From: Kitagawia praeruptora | Lineage: Eukaryota > Streptophyta > Magnoliopsida > Apiales > Apiaceae | Direction of reading: 5' to 3' | Assembly: GCA_037693485.1 (NCBI GenBank) | Contig: CM075353.1 | Span: 62,763,501 to 62,827,500 of the forward strand | DNA: 64,000 bases | In this document: positions 46,187 to 57,100 of the stretch, piece after piece | How the letters are laid out: the number at the start of each line of letters is the position of its first letter | Numbering within the stretch: position 1 is the first letter of the stretch | Translations under genes and position numbers: made by a program | The notes under the pieces: model-generated | Told to the model about the DNA's origin: nothing | What the model saw: only the letters and a program-made list of their open reading frames with translations | Database searches by the model: none

Positions 46187-47477
46187 TGTTAGTTACAGAG
46201 GCATGCCTGTATACATCTAATAACAAGCCTAATTGTTTGTAATGCTTTGCATTACTTACATGACCTCTTAACTGAGGGAACCTCTAGTTGTAGGGTTTCT
46301 GTTTGTATTGTACTTGTAATAGGCATCAAATCCTAGTTGTGTAACTGTACAAATAGAGTCTAGAATAATGCTTGAAAGAAGTTCCATGGTTCATGCCTCA
46401 AGCAAGGAGTTAAAGACTGCCAAATAATCACAGTTGGGATTTGAAGAAATGAAGAATTTGCCTAAGTACCAATTCGAGAAGTATATTTGTCTATTCGAGA
46501 AGTCCAGCATTCGAGAAGTCAGAGACTCGATATCTCAAGACACTATTCGATATCTCTGAATACACTGTTCGATATCTCATTCGATATCTCAGGGATTCGA
46601 TATGTCTACTACTCTATTCGAGAACTCAAGAAGTCAACAAGTCAAGATGGTATTCGAGTTCTCAAAGAGTCAACAAGTCAAAGTTCCATTCGATATCTCA
46701 AAGACTCAGAAAGCTATTCGACAACTCGAGGATTCGATAAGTCAAATGCTCTATTCGACAACTCAAGGAATCCTGATGGAAAAGAGCTATTCGAGAAGTG
46801 GTTCGATATGTCACTATAACAGTATTCGAGAACTCAGAGTTATCGATCAAGTCAATTCTAGTTCTCGAATCACCTACTTAGTCACTTCTCGAATACATTC
46901 TTGGAGACAAAATACTGAAGAAATTGTACAAGTCAGAAACCTGCAACAAGCCAATGCACTTTATGGACCACAACCTGTAACGTGCTCTGGAAAGCCTACA
47001 AGGAAGCTTGGAGAGATATAGAAGAGACAAGGAGCTAAAGAAGTGGATCTAAACAGGCTTTGCAAAGTCAAATCTGTAACCGTTTGGACACTTACTCAAA
47101 AAGGATAGACAGACTAGAAAGTAATGTGTTTTAGCTACCTTATCTGTAGTAAGCAGGCTGTATCCATGTTCTATAAGGACACAGCCTCACTTCATAACTT
47201 AGTAACTTTTGTGAGTCAAGTTTTTCATACACTGTAAGCTATATCTCTCTGAGAAAAACGAAGCTGAGAATACTACCATTTGTATTCACAGATTGTAGCA
47301 ACCTTTATCTAATATACATTAGATTAAAGTGATATTGTGTCTTGTGTTGTTTATTTATCCGCACCTTAATTTCTGCACACACAGGCACTTATCTGCTACA
47401 CAGACTCAATCCAAGAAAAGTTCAAGAATCCATTCACCCCCCCCTCTGTATTCTTTTACCGTGTTCAATACTCAACA
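46187..47477 (+). repeat. Copia-3 5' LTR
   Basis: 1291 bp, TGTTAG...TCAACA. From 46470 to 46895 it holds about 16 TTCGA words, mostly TATTCGAGAA or TTCGATATCTC, plus two in the reverse sense. A candidate TATA box (CTATAAGG) is at 47171-47178. Open frames through the array are translations of the repeat and not genes. Confidence 0.95.
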
Positions 47478-47479
47478 AG

Positions 47480-47491
47480 TGGTATCAGAGC
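47480..47491 (+). promoter_or_regulatory. Copia-3 primer binding site
   Basis: TGGTATCAGAGC two bases after the 5' LTR end, complementary to the 3' end of initiator tRNA-Met. Confidence 0.93.
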
Positions 47492-47522
47492 GGGCTGTTT
47501 ATTCAAAAACAGAGAAACGATC

Positions 47523-48866
47523 ATGAGTTCGAATACACCAAAGACTACAGGAACGGTGAAGGTCCCTAAGTTTGATAAAGAAAACTTCAACCTCTGGAAG
47601 ATAAAGATGATGTTGTTCATCAAAGCCTCTCATCCCTTGTATCCTGAGATTCTCAAGAATGGTCCTTTTGTTCCACAACAAGAGATACCAGAGAAGACTG
47701 TTGGAACAATAACAATCCCTAGAGCTTATGAGGCCAAGGATCCATCAAAGTGGACAGAGTCAGAAAGGGAGAAGGTTGCTCTTGACAGCCACCTCATGTT
47801 GCTCATCATTGATTCCATGGATATGTCAATGTTTGCAAACATTGCATCATGCACGTCTGCTAAAGAGATGTGGGATCACATTGAGGTGTTGTGTGAAGGG
47901 ACTGATGAGGTTAAAGAAAACAGGAAACAGATACTGGTCACACAGTATGAAGCTTTCATGGCACAGCCCAAGGAAAGCATCACTGAGATGTTTGAAAGGT
48001 TTCACAAGCTAGTTACTGAGTTGCAGATGAATGGAAAGGTTTACAGCACCAAGGAGTTAAATATGAAATTTCTGTTGTCTTCACCAAATCATCTGGAGCA
48101 AAGAGTCATTTCCCTAAGAGAGAGAGATTTGAACAAAGTCACCTATGATGTACTCTATGGAGTCCTAAAGACTCATGAACTTGAGTTGCTTCAGAAGAGG
48201 GCTATCCAAGCAAACCAAGGTAGGATGATAAACACATCATGTGCCTTGATTGTCAACAAATCCATCCTGGATCTAGAAGCATCTACAAGCCAACTAAGGA
48301 TAGAGGAGGTGGCAGATGATGAAGAAACTGAAGCTGGGGTGAGTGAACCTGTTGAGGAAAAGGAGGAAGAAAAAGAGGAGTTTTACACTCTGGAAGAACT
48401 TGATGGGATGGAAAATACTTCATATGCTTTCATGGCCAGAAAATTTCCAAACATCAGATTTAAAAGAAATCAACCCTTCAAACCCAAAACTCAAAACCAT
48501 TCAGCCAACAAGAACAAGGCACCTGTGAAACCAAACAGAAATAAGTTCAAAACCGGTTATGTGGATAGGTCATCTGTAAGGTGTTATAGATGCAATGACC
48601 TAGGGCATTTTGCCAGTGAATGCAAGAAGCCTAAAAAGAAGGATAGAGATTATCTTGAGCTAGAAGCTAAGTATGAGGCCCTTCTGAAAAAGCAGACACA
48701 TGGTAAGGCCTACATAGCTGAAGGGAAGTGTTGGGATGATTCTGAGAGTGATGAAGAGGAACAAGAATTCTGCAATTATGCCTTGATGGCCAACTCCAAG
48801 GATGACTCATCTTCATCTGATTCTCAGGTACCATCTCTCACTACTATAGACATGTCTGTTTCTTAA
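47523..48866 (+). CDS. gag: Copia-3 Gag, N-terminal part to an in-frame TAA
   Basis: 447 codons from ATG (MSSNTPKTTGTVKVPKFDKE), 31 nt after the primer site. It contains the UBN2-type Gag capsid region (NLWKIKMMLFIKA; SAKEMWDHIEVLCEGT; VKENRKQILVTQYEAF; about residues 20-240), an acidic stretch (about 270-300), and a CCHC zinc knuckle CYRCNDLGHFASEC near residue 353. It stops at TAA 48864-48866, after which the same frame continues open for 388 codons, so the stop truncates an otherwise longer Gag. A Gln codon (CAA) is the likely original because one C-to-T change gives TAA. Confidence 0.9.
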   Translation: MSSNTPKTTGTVKVPKFDKENFNLWKIKMMLFIKASHPLYPEILKNGPFVPQQEIPEKTVGTITIPRAYEAKDPSKWTESEREKVALDSHLMLLIIDSMDMSMFANIASCTSAKEMWDHIEVLCEGTDEVKENRKQILVTQYEAFMAQPKESITEMFERFHKLVTELQMNGKVYSTKELNMKFLLSSPNHLEQRVISLRERDLNKVTYDVLYGVLKTHELELLQKRAIQANQGRMINTSCALIVNKSILDLEASTSQLRIEEVADDEETEAGVSEPVEEKEEEKEEFYTLEELDGMENTSYAFMARKFPNIRFKRNQPFKPKTQNHSANKNKAPVKPNRNKFKTGYVDRSSVRCYRCNDLGHFASECKKPKKKDRDYLELEAKYEALLKKQTHGKAYIAEGKCWDDSESDEEEQEFCNYALMANSKDDSSSSDSQVPSLTTIDMSVS

Positions 48867-50030
48867 TACAAATCCATGATTGAACAATTATCTGTTGAAA
48901 TGTTTAATATTCATACTAGTATGACTGCTGCTAATGAGGAGATTGCTAAACTGTCTACTAGAAATGAAGTATTAACCAAAAAGAATGAGGAACTTGAGCT
49001 AACTGCTATGCAAGTAGAAAACCTTAAGAAAGAAGTTGAATATTTGGAGAACAAGGTTCTATGTGCTAGTCAAGTAGAGAAGGCTCTTAGGGATGAATTA
49101 GCTGAGAATGAATTCAAACTTAAAACTTTCAAGAAATCATCTGGTTTAGTGCAATCCTACTGTGAGAAAATTGAAGCTAAACCTAAAGCAGCTATTGGAC
49201 TTGACTATGACTCTCTCAAACAAAGGAAAGGCTATGCTGTCATCGAAGAGGACACAGCTGTTCATGAGAAAGTGCCTCACATTTTGAGAAAAACTGAAAA
49301 TCCAATTTTTAAGGAATCAACATTTGAAATTGATGAGGATGCCTTACTCATCAAGCAAATGTTGAATGATGAGGATGAGGCACAATCTAGTGAACAGCAA
49401 GCATCCTCTAAGGGTGAGAGTGCCAAGTCAAAGACCAAGAAGCCAGTAGTTGATAGGCCAAGACCTAAGAAGTTTGTTAAGTTTGTATCAGCTGGGAAGA
49501 GTGAATCAGAAAAGGAAGTGACTAAAAAGAAACAGAACAGAAATGGCAAGTTAGGGATTAACAAGGATAACAACTATGCTTATATGCCTAATGCCCCTAG
49601 GAAAACTTGTCAGAACTGTTTCAGTACCAACCATCTAACTCATGCATGCAAGAAACCTGTTGATAGTGTGTCTAAACCTTTCTATGATTGTTCTGTGCCT
49701 CTAAGACATAGAGATGCACCCTTCTGTGATAAATTTGACTGTATGCCATGCAATATGAATGTTATGACTAGTTGTTTTAATTTAAGAAGACAGTTCATTG
49801 ATGGTTGTATCAGTCACAATTCTCACACACACTACACAAGGTCAAAGTCTTCAAGTCCTCCTAAAGCTAGGAAGGTACCTTTGTCACCTAAGTCTGAAAC
49901 CTCAGGTTCTAAGACTTCCAACAGTGACAAGAAGACTGACACTAAGAAAGTTAACAAGCATGTTGTTTATGATAAAACTGTCTCTAAGTCACATGGACCC
50001 AAACTTGTTTGGGTACCAAAGGAAAAGTAA
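48867..50030 (+). CDS. gag: Copia-3 Gag, C-terminal continuation
   Basis: Same frame as the N-terminal part, open from just after TAA 48864-48866; the first Met is at 48876. It starts with a strongly heptad-like coiled coil (MIEQLSVEMFNIH...NEELELTAMQVENLKKEVE), then a Lys/Ser/Glu-rich linker, a second CCHC knuckle CQNCFSTNHLTHAC (about 49608-49650) and the Gag-end motif GPKLVWVPKEK. The complete Gag would be about 835 codons, longer than copia-1 Gag. Without stop suppression this part is not made. The end overlaps the open pol frame by 43 nt. Confidence 0.75.
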   Translation, partial: YKSMIEQLSVEMFNIHTSMTAANEEIAKLSTRNEVLTKKNEELELTAMQVENLKKEVEYLENKVLCASQVEKALRDELAENEFKLKTFKKSSGLVQSYCEKIEAKPKAAIGLDYDSLKQRKGYAVIEEDTAVHEKVPHILRKTENPIFKESTFEIDEDALLIKQMLNDEDEAQSSEQQASSKGESAKSKTKKPVVDRPRPKKFVKFVSAGKSESEKEVTKKKQNRNGKLGINKDNNYAYMPNAPRKTCQNCFSTNHLTHACKKPVDSVSKPFYDCSVPLRHRDAPFCDKFDCMPCNMNVMTSCFNLRRQFIDGCISHNSHTHYTRSKSSSPPKARKVPLSPKSETSGSKTSNSDKKTDTKKVNKHVVYDKTVSKSHGPKLVWVPKEK

Positions 50031-51436
50031 TACCTTTGTGTTTGCAGGGCAAAGAAAGTGAGAAGAAGGTCATGTGGATTTTGGACAGTGGATGCTCAAA
50101 TCATATGACTGGTGATATGGCCCTGCTATCACAGTATGAGGAAAAGGCTGGCCCAATGGTTGCTTTTGGAGATGACAGCATGGGTAACACATTGGGATAT
50201 GGCAAGCTGAAAGTTGGAAATGTCATCATTGAAGATGTAGCACTAGTCAAGGGGCTCAAGCATAATCTGTTAAGTGTTGGTCAGTTTACTGATAGAGGAT
50301 TCAAAGTGAATTTTGACAAAGATGAATGTTTGATCACCCACAAGAAGACTGGTGATTTTGCTCTATCTGGAGTAAGGAAGGGAAGCCTGTTTGTAGCCAA
50401 TATGGACTCTGCAAACAAGGACAAAATTTGTTGCTTTTACTCAAAAGCATCAAATGAAGATTGTTGGCTCTGGCATAAGAAACTATCACACCTGAACTTT
50501 AAGGCCATTAATTCTCTAGTCAAAAGAGAGTTAGTGAGAGGCATGCCCACACTTGAATTCTGCCAAGAAGGAGTGTGTGAGGCTTGTCAAAAAGGAAAAA
50601 TGAAGAGATCAAGCCACAAGTCAAAGACAGTGACATCTGTAACCAAGCCACTACAACTTATCCATATGGATTTGTTTGGGCCTGTTAACATAATGTCACT
50701 TGGAAGAAAGAAGTATGCCCTGGTAATGGTTGATGATTTTTCAAGGTATACATGGGTAGAATTTCTGGCATCAAAAGATGAGGCTCCACAAGTAATCATT
50801 GAGCATATAAAGAAAGTTGACAAGGAAGCAAAGGCAAACGATGCAAGTGTGATTGCATTGAGGAGTGATAATGGAACAGAGTTCAGAAATGCCACACTTG
50901 AAGCATTCTGCAAAGAGAATGGCATTTCTCAGCAATTCTCAGCTCCAAGGACTCCACAACAAAATGGAGTTGTTGAGAGAAAGAATAGAACTCTAATTGA
51001 GGCTGCTAGAACAATGTTACTTGATGCAAAAATGCCCACATGTTTTTGGGCTGAGGCTGTGAGCACTGCATGCTATATTCAGAACAGAACCCTCATCAAC
51101 AAAAACACTGGAAAGACTCCTTACAACTTGATGACTGGAAAGAAGCCTACACTGAAGTATATTCATACTTTTGGAAGCAAATGCTTTGTACTTAAGGACA
51201 ATTCTGAATATGTTGGAAAGTTTGATGCAAAAGCATTTGAAGGAATTTTTCTTGGCTATTCTATGGAAAGAATTGCATACAAGGTTTATGTCATCAGTCA
51301 AAAGAAAGTTATGGAAAGCACAGATGTAACATTTGATGACAGCAAACTACCTGGACTAGAAGAAGCAAATGATGAAGACAAAGATCCATTGAAGTTTGAT
51401 AATCTAGATGATTCTGATGAAGAGACTGAAACTTGA
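49988..51436 (+). CDS. pol: Copia-3 Pol, protease-integrase part to an in-frame TGA
   Basis: Open in the -1 frame relative to gag from 49988; no ATG precedes the protease, so translation would need frameshifting or another route. Protease DSG at about 50080-50094 (MWILDSGCSNHMTGD), HHCC zinc region (WLWHKKLSHLNF...CEACQKGK), integrase core D (LIHMDLFGP), D (LRSDNGTEF) and E (NGVVERKNRT), then the C-terminal integrase region. It stops at TGA 51434-51436, within the acidic linker between integrase and RT, a part that is not catalytic. The frame continues unchanged after it. Confidence 0.85.
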   Translation, partial: VTWTQTCLGTKGKVIPLCLQGKESEKKVMWILDSGCSNHMTGDMALLSQYEEKAGPMVAFGDDSMGNTLGYGKLKVGNVIIEDVALVKGLKHNLLSVGQFTDRGFKVNFDKDECLITHKKTGDFALSGVRKGSLFVANMDSANKDKICCFYSKASNEDCWLWHKKLSHLNFKAINSLVKRELVRGMPTLEFCQEGVCEACQKGKMKRSSHKSKTVTSVTKPLQLIHMDLFGPVNIMSLGRKKYALVMVDDFSRYTWVEFLASKDEAPQVIIEHIKKVDKEAKANDASVIALRSDNGTEFRNATLEAFCKENGISQQFSAPRTPQQNGVVERKNRTLIEAARTMLLDAKMPTCFWAEAVSTACYIQNRTLINKNTGKTPYNLMTGKKPTLKYIHTFGSKCFVLKDNSEYVGKFDAKAFEGIFLGYSMERIAYKVYVISQKKVMESTDVTFDDSKLPGLEEANDEDKDPLKFDNLDDSDEETET

Positions 51437-53281
51437 GTTGAAACTCAAGTTCAACAAACTCAAGTGAATAATGATACAAGAGAAGAATTTGTGCCAATCA
51501 ATAGTGAAGAAACAAGCATCCAAGACACACCTGTGAGTAATGGCAACTTCACAGGGGGAGGAAATGAGGATGATCATGATGAGGATGATGAAGCAACATC
51601 AAGGATGAGAAATCAGGCTGAACACTCAAGGAAATGGGATAGATCACACACTGCAGAGCAAATCATTGGAGATCCTAATGCAGGAGTAAGGACTAGGAGA
51701 GCAACTCAAAATGAGTGCCTCTATGGATGTTTTCTATCACAAGTTGAGCCTAAGAAACTTGATGATGCATTGTTGGATCCAGATTGGATTATTGCCATGC
51801 AAGAGGAGCTGAATCAATTTGAAAGGAACAAAGTATGGGAACTTGTGCCTGCACCAAAGAATAGAACCATTGTTGGAACAAAATGGGTTCTGAAGAATAA
51901 GATGGATGAAGATGGTGTAATAATAAGAAACAAAGCAAGGCTGGTTGCAAAAGGATACTCTCAACAGGAAGGCATTGATTATGATGAGACATTTGCCCCT
52001 GTTGCTAGATTGGAAGCCATTAGAATATTCTTGGCATTTGCTGCTCATTCAAACTTTAAAGTTTATCAAATGGATGTCAAGAGTGCATTTCTAAATGGAG
52101 AGTTGGAAGAAGAGGTTTATGTGCAACAACCACCTGGCTTTGAGGATCCACATTTCCCAGAATTTGTCTACAGATTGCTTAAGGCACTGTATGGACTTAA
52201 GCAAGCTCCAAGAGCATGGTATGATACTCTATCACAATTTCTTCTTGAAAATCAATTCACTCGAGGCACATTGGACAAGACACTGTTTTACAAGAAGCAT
52301 GGTGATGATATGATCCTAGTTCAAATCTATGTGGATGATATCATTTTTGGTTCTACAAATGAGAAACTGTGTGAGAAATTCTCTAAACTCATGCAGAGCA
52401 GATATGAGATGAGTATGATGGGAGAGTTGACATTCTTTCTAGGGTTGCAAGTCAGTCAAAGGAAGGATGGTATCTTTATCAGTCAAACCAAGTACATCAA
52501 GGATTTATTGAAGAAGTTTGACTTGGAAGATTGTTCACCTGCCAAGACACCCATGGCCACTGCCACTAAATTGGATGAAGATGCTAAAGGCAAGAGAGTA
52601 GATATCTCAGTCTACAGAGGCATGGTTGGTTCTCTACTCTACCTCACTGCAAGTAGGCCAGACATCATGTTTGCTACATGCTTGTGTGCAAGGTTTCAAT
52701 CAAATCCAAAGGAATCACATTTGATTGCAATAAAAAGGATCTTTAGATATCTGAAGGGCACTCCTAACTTGGGATTATGGTACCCTAAGGACACAGGGTT
52801 CAATCTGGTTGGCTACTCTGATGCTGATTATGCTGGATGCAGAGTGGATAGGAAAAGCACCTCAGGAAGCTGCCAGTTTCTTGGACAAAGGTTAGTTTCT
52901 TGGTATAGCAAGAAGCAACAATCTGTGTCAACTTCTACAGCTGAGGCTGAATACATAGCTGCTGGAAGTTGCTGTGCTCAAGTGCTTTGGATTAGAAATC
53001 AACTTAGAGATTATGGACTTGTGTTGGAAAGAATTCCAATCATGTGTGACAACACAAGTGCAATCTCTATAGTTGCCAATCCTGTCAATCATTCTAGAAC
53101 AAAGCACATTGACATCAGATATCATTTCATAAGAGAACATGCAACTAATGGAACCATTGAGTTGCATTATGTCTCTACAGATAAACAACTAGCTGATATA
53201 TTCACTAAGCCATTAGATGAAGCCACCTTCACAAGGTTGGTAAGTGAGATTGGAATGCTGAATTCTTCAGATTCTGGCTAA
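51437..53281 (+). CDS. pol: Copia-3 Pol, reverse transcriptase-RNase H part
   Basis: Continuation of the pol frame after TGA 51434-51436. RT: WVLKNKMDEDG, KARLVAKGYSQQEGIDYDETFAPVARLEAIR, QMDVKSAFLNGELEEEVYVQQPPGFE, catalytic YVDDIIFGSTN (about 52328-52360). RNase H: YSDADYAGCRVDRKSTSG, STAEAEYIAAGSCC, CDNTSAIS, SRTKHIDIRYHFIREH. It ends TAA 53279-53281. All RT and RNase H signature residues are present. Copia-2 pol is its decayed close relative. Confidence 0.92.
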   Translation, partial: VETQVQQTQVNNDTREEFVPINSEETSIQDTPVSNGNFTGGGNEDDHDEDDEATSRMRNQAEHSRKWDRSHTAEQIIGDPNAGVRTRRATQNECLYGCFLSQVEPKKLDDALLDPDWIIAMQEELNQFERNKVWELVPAPKNRTIVGTKWVLKNKMDEDGVIIRNKARLVAKGYSQQEGIDYDETFAPVARLEAIRIFLAFAAHSNFKVYQMDVKSAFLNGELEEEVYVQQPPGFEDPHFPEFVYRLLKALYGLKQAPRAWYDTLSQFLLENQFTRGTLDKTLFYKKHGDDMILVQIYVDDIIFGSTNEKLCEKFSKLMQSRYEMSMMGELTFFLGLQVSQRKDGIFISQTKYIKDLLKKFDLEDCSPAKTPMATATKLDEDAKGKRVDISVYRGMVGSLLYLTASRPDIMFATCLCARFQSNPKESHLIAIKRIFRYLKGTPNLGLWYPKDTGFNLVGYSDADYAGCRVDRKSTSGSCQFLGQRLVSWYSKKQQSVSTSTAEAEYIAAGSCCAQVLWIRNQLRDYGLVLERIPIMCDNTSAISIVANPVNHSRTKHIDIRYHFIREHATNGTIELHYVSTDKQLADIFTKPLDEATFTRLVSEIGMLNSSDSG

Positions 53282-54104
53282 GTGAATACATCATCTAGAT
53301 TGTTGCAGCAGTAAACACTTACTTTATCTAAATCCTCAATATTTTTGAAGTAAGTGTTGGCTGAAATATGATTTATAAATATTTCAAATCTGTTGCATAT
53401 GTTGAAAATCATATTTTTATTAACTCAAAATTTCTATGAAATTTTGAGAAAATCACTATTTGATTTGCTAGGATATTTTTCAATGAATATGTCTGGTAAA
53501 TTTTTACAAGATAGTGAAAATCAAATTTTTATGAGTGATGGGTATAGTTCGATAAGTCAGACCTCTCGAATGATTCACTATTCGACATCTCTAATAAGTC
53601 TCATTAGAGTACTCTTGAGTTCTCGAATAGAGTCTTTCTGAGATATCGAATAGAGTCTTTCTGAGTTCTCGAATGATTGAGTTCTCGAACACTATATTTG
53701 AGTTCTCGAATCATTTGAAAAGGCTGAATTCTCGCTGAATTTTAACCGATTTTGGATTTTTATCTAAAATTTTAATTCACTCATAAAAACACATTTTATT
53801 TAATTTAGAATTATTTCTAAGTTAGATAACTGCCAGCTGTGAGTTTCTATCTGCTTGAGTTATCGATTAAGCCATTCTTGACTTCTCGAATAGTTGTTTT
53901 CTACTTCTCGAATGCCTGACTTGTCGATACAAAACAGTCTGCTAATCGACAATTCAAGTACTTCAAACTTATACAATCTCACATCTATTCGATTCATTTC
54001 ATTCGATTTCTCAAGCATCTACACTCTCTAAACCCCTGAAGCCCTAGCTACGAAAAGCCAAATTTCTTCTTCAACCTTCAATTTCTTTTCTCTCTTCTAC
54101 ACAA
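53282..54104 (+). promoter_or_regulatory. Copia-3 spacer before ORF3 with TTCGA-box array
   Basis: 823 bp, no ORF of note. From about 53545 to 54010 it carries roughly a dozen TTCGA/TCGAA words. The commonest form, GAGTTCTCGAATA, is the reverse complement of the LTR word TATTCGAGAACTC. The reuse of the LTR word just upstream of ORF3 suggests a control region; function is inferred. Confidence 0.6.
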
Positions 54105-57100
54105 ATGGCAACATTAAAGTTCAACACCAACTTCATCGCTCTCACTAGTGATGTTGAAGCACCCAATGCAAATTTCAAGTGCTTTGTGAAATGGATGGCT
54201 GAGTCATATATCAAGGATGCACTCTCTGCCAACCCAACTCTGTATCTCGATATTCTGGAACAATTCTGGAGTACTGCTATTGTGGAGGTTGTAGCCCTGG
54301 AAAACGCAGTCACTTCCTATGTCATCTACTGCAAGGTTCAAGATAAGGAAATCACTATCACTACTGCAGACATGAACCAAGCACTAGGACTACAACAAGA
54401 GTCATTTGACAGAATGGCCACTAACGCAGAGTTGGAGGAATTCTTTGAGTTCATAAACTACTCAGATGGGATTAACCTTGGAAAGCTAAACAGAAAGAAT
54501 CTGAGAAAGGAGTGGAGCTATGTGTTTGCAACTCTTCTCCAAGTCTTCACTGCCAGGAAATCCAGCTTTGATCAAATCAGTGCACCTGTGCAGCAAATTG
54601 GATATGCTTTGGCCTATGGAAAGAAGATAGATGTTGGCCAAATCATACTTCAAGAATTATATGGGAGACTTGGTAAGAACACAACCAAGAGAGGTACTGA
54701 TATTTTCTTCCCTCGCTTTATTCAATCTGTACTTAATTATAAAAATGCTTCATTGATTGAATTGCCTGGGATTGATAAAAATAAAATAGGCTATCCTAAG
54801 TCCATGACCAAACTCATTTTTGGTAACTTGGAAACTAGGAATGATGTGGATGTAAGACTGAACATAACTCCCCATATGGAGAGTTTGTTTAGGACTTACC
54901 CCCACAACATGCCAACATTTGATGCAAAATCTAAGTTAGCACAGCCCAAGCAAGTAGAACAAAATGCTAACCCAGGGCCTGCTAACCAACCCTCTCAACC
55001 AAACACTCTACCTCTTACTGAGCCAACTGCATCATCCTCTCAAAAGGGTGATGTTAGTAAAAAGAAGAGAAAGGAAGTAATGTCTGCACCTTTAAATATC
55101 TTGTCTGAAGCAGCATTAGCTGTTGACTTAGGTCTAGGAAGTGAGGAATCTGAGTTACCCTTACACAGAACAAAGAAGAAGAAAACTAAGACCACCTCTT
55201 CAGTCACACAAATGGCTGAAGTTGTAAAATCAGGGGCACACAGCTCACTAGGTGTATCCTCTCAACAGGGTGCACCTATAGAATCAAGCATTCTCCCCAA
55301 TGCACCCTCTTGTATAGAGTCAGCACATGGGAGTGATAAGGCTGGCACAACACTGAGTGGAGAGCACATCACTTTTCAAACTCCCTCTATCTCTCAGGGG
55401 GAGTTGCCAAAATCTACTCTAAAACACACTTCTCTTCCAGAATCTAACTCTGAAATTTCTTTGGAACCTGCAACTCAGACAACTGAGATGCAAGGTATTG
55501 ATCATCAAGAATCCTTTTCGCTTGATGAGCCAATAATTTCAAGTGACTTAGTGCATGACACTTTGTTCACCACTCAGAACCCACATTTAGATGGTGAGGG
55601 AATGCATGCTGAGGCATATCCTAATGACACCATCACAAACACAGAGGTTCCCCTAGTTTTTACTAGAGACTCTGTGCCTGTGTCAACTGCTGGTGTAATT
55701 CATCCCACTTCTGTGGTGACACCAGTAGTAGAGTCAATCCATCCGGTTACAGAAGTTGCATCTGTAACTGAGGAGACTAGCTTGCCTAGCTCTAGCTCTG
55801 ACTTCATGTCAACATGGCTGAAGCCTGTGCAACATGACAGTGCTTCAGGATCAGGGTCTGTTCCACAACAATTGACGGTTGAAGCATTTCAAAGCTTAAT
55901 TGTGGATCAGATTCCTGAGTTCACAAAGATTGCTCAGCACCTTCTCACTGCAGACATGCCCAATCCAGACTATGAGGCTATTCTGTTATGCCATAGGGAT
56001 GATGTGGAAGTGCAGAAGTCAAAGATCATTGATGATGCTGAGAGAGATGGCAACATAGATGCCTGGTTGCAAGGAAAATATGATATTACTCTCGATGAAG
56101 CACTTCAGTATCTCAGGGAGGAATACATCACTTCACTGGGCTCCAATGCAAAATCCCTGTCACCTGGTGAAGTGCATGAAGCTGTAAATGACTCCTACAA
56201 GGGTTTCCTCAAGGCTGCACACTATCTTGGCAAGGGAGTCAAAACTGAAGTCAACAGGGTGTGTGATAAGACAGCCACTTCAGTAGCAGAAGTCAAGAGG
56301 GCCTTTGATGCTAAATTTCCTCAATTGGACAGTGTGTTCAAGGACATCAAACACTGCAACTCTACCTGCACTCAGGTGGACAATGGGCTGGCTGTGCTAA
56401 AAGATGCTGTCACAGGTCTGGGGCATCAATTTCAGAATCTATCTGACCAGACTACAGATGCCAATGCCATGCTGAGGATAATGTTCAAGAATCTTTATGG
56501 AGATAGACTAGTGACTGATGTCCCTGTGCATGAATTGTCTAAATATGAAGTGAAGAGGCTGCAGGATCAATCCTTATCTGGCTTCAAGGCCACTGAGTTA
56601 TTCACTAAGGTCAACACTCTTGAGCAGGAGGTAGCTACTCTCACCAAGACCAATGCTCATCTCACAGAAAAGGTTGCATTGCTAAATGATCAGTTGGACA
56701 CTCAAGCATCCACCACAGCTGATGTCCTTCTGCATCAACAATCCATGTTAGCTGCAATGATGAAGCATATGGGTCTCCCTCTACCTGATGAATCTTCACT
56801 CCCAAAGGACATTTCTACAGCCTCTGTGCCTGACAACAAGCCTAAGGGGGAGGAGAAGAAGGCTAGGAACTCAAATTCAAAGGGGGAGACAAAGGGAGAG
56901 AAAGGCATAATAATCAAAGAGGGTGGTCAACAAAGGGCTTCTAAGTCTCTAGCAAATGTGCCTGGCAAGGGAAAAGCCAAAGTAGATGAGCCTCCATCTA
57001 TCTTGCCAGTTGTCACCTTACCAACTGTGCACATCACTACTCCTGGAGGACAAAAGCAATCCATAACTACCACAATGGTTGCAGGGAGTATGCCATCTGA

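Noticed and set aside
46487..47021. Two overlapping open frames of 110 and 139 codons in the copia-3 LTR, repeated at 59324-59858
   Set aside because: They are translations of the TTCGA-box array in the LTR, present in both LTRs, with no domain; not genes.
50031..50052. Intron at the gag-pol junction (GTAATACC...TTTGCAG)
   Set aside because: Splice-like at both ends but only about 21 nt, far below the minimum plant intron; similar T-rich sequence in copia-1 and -2 is simply homologous.
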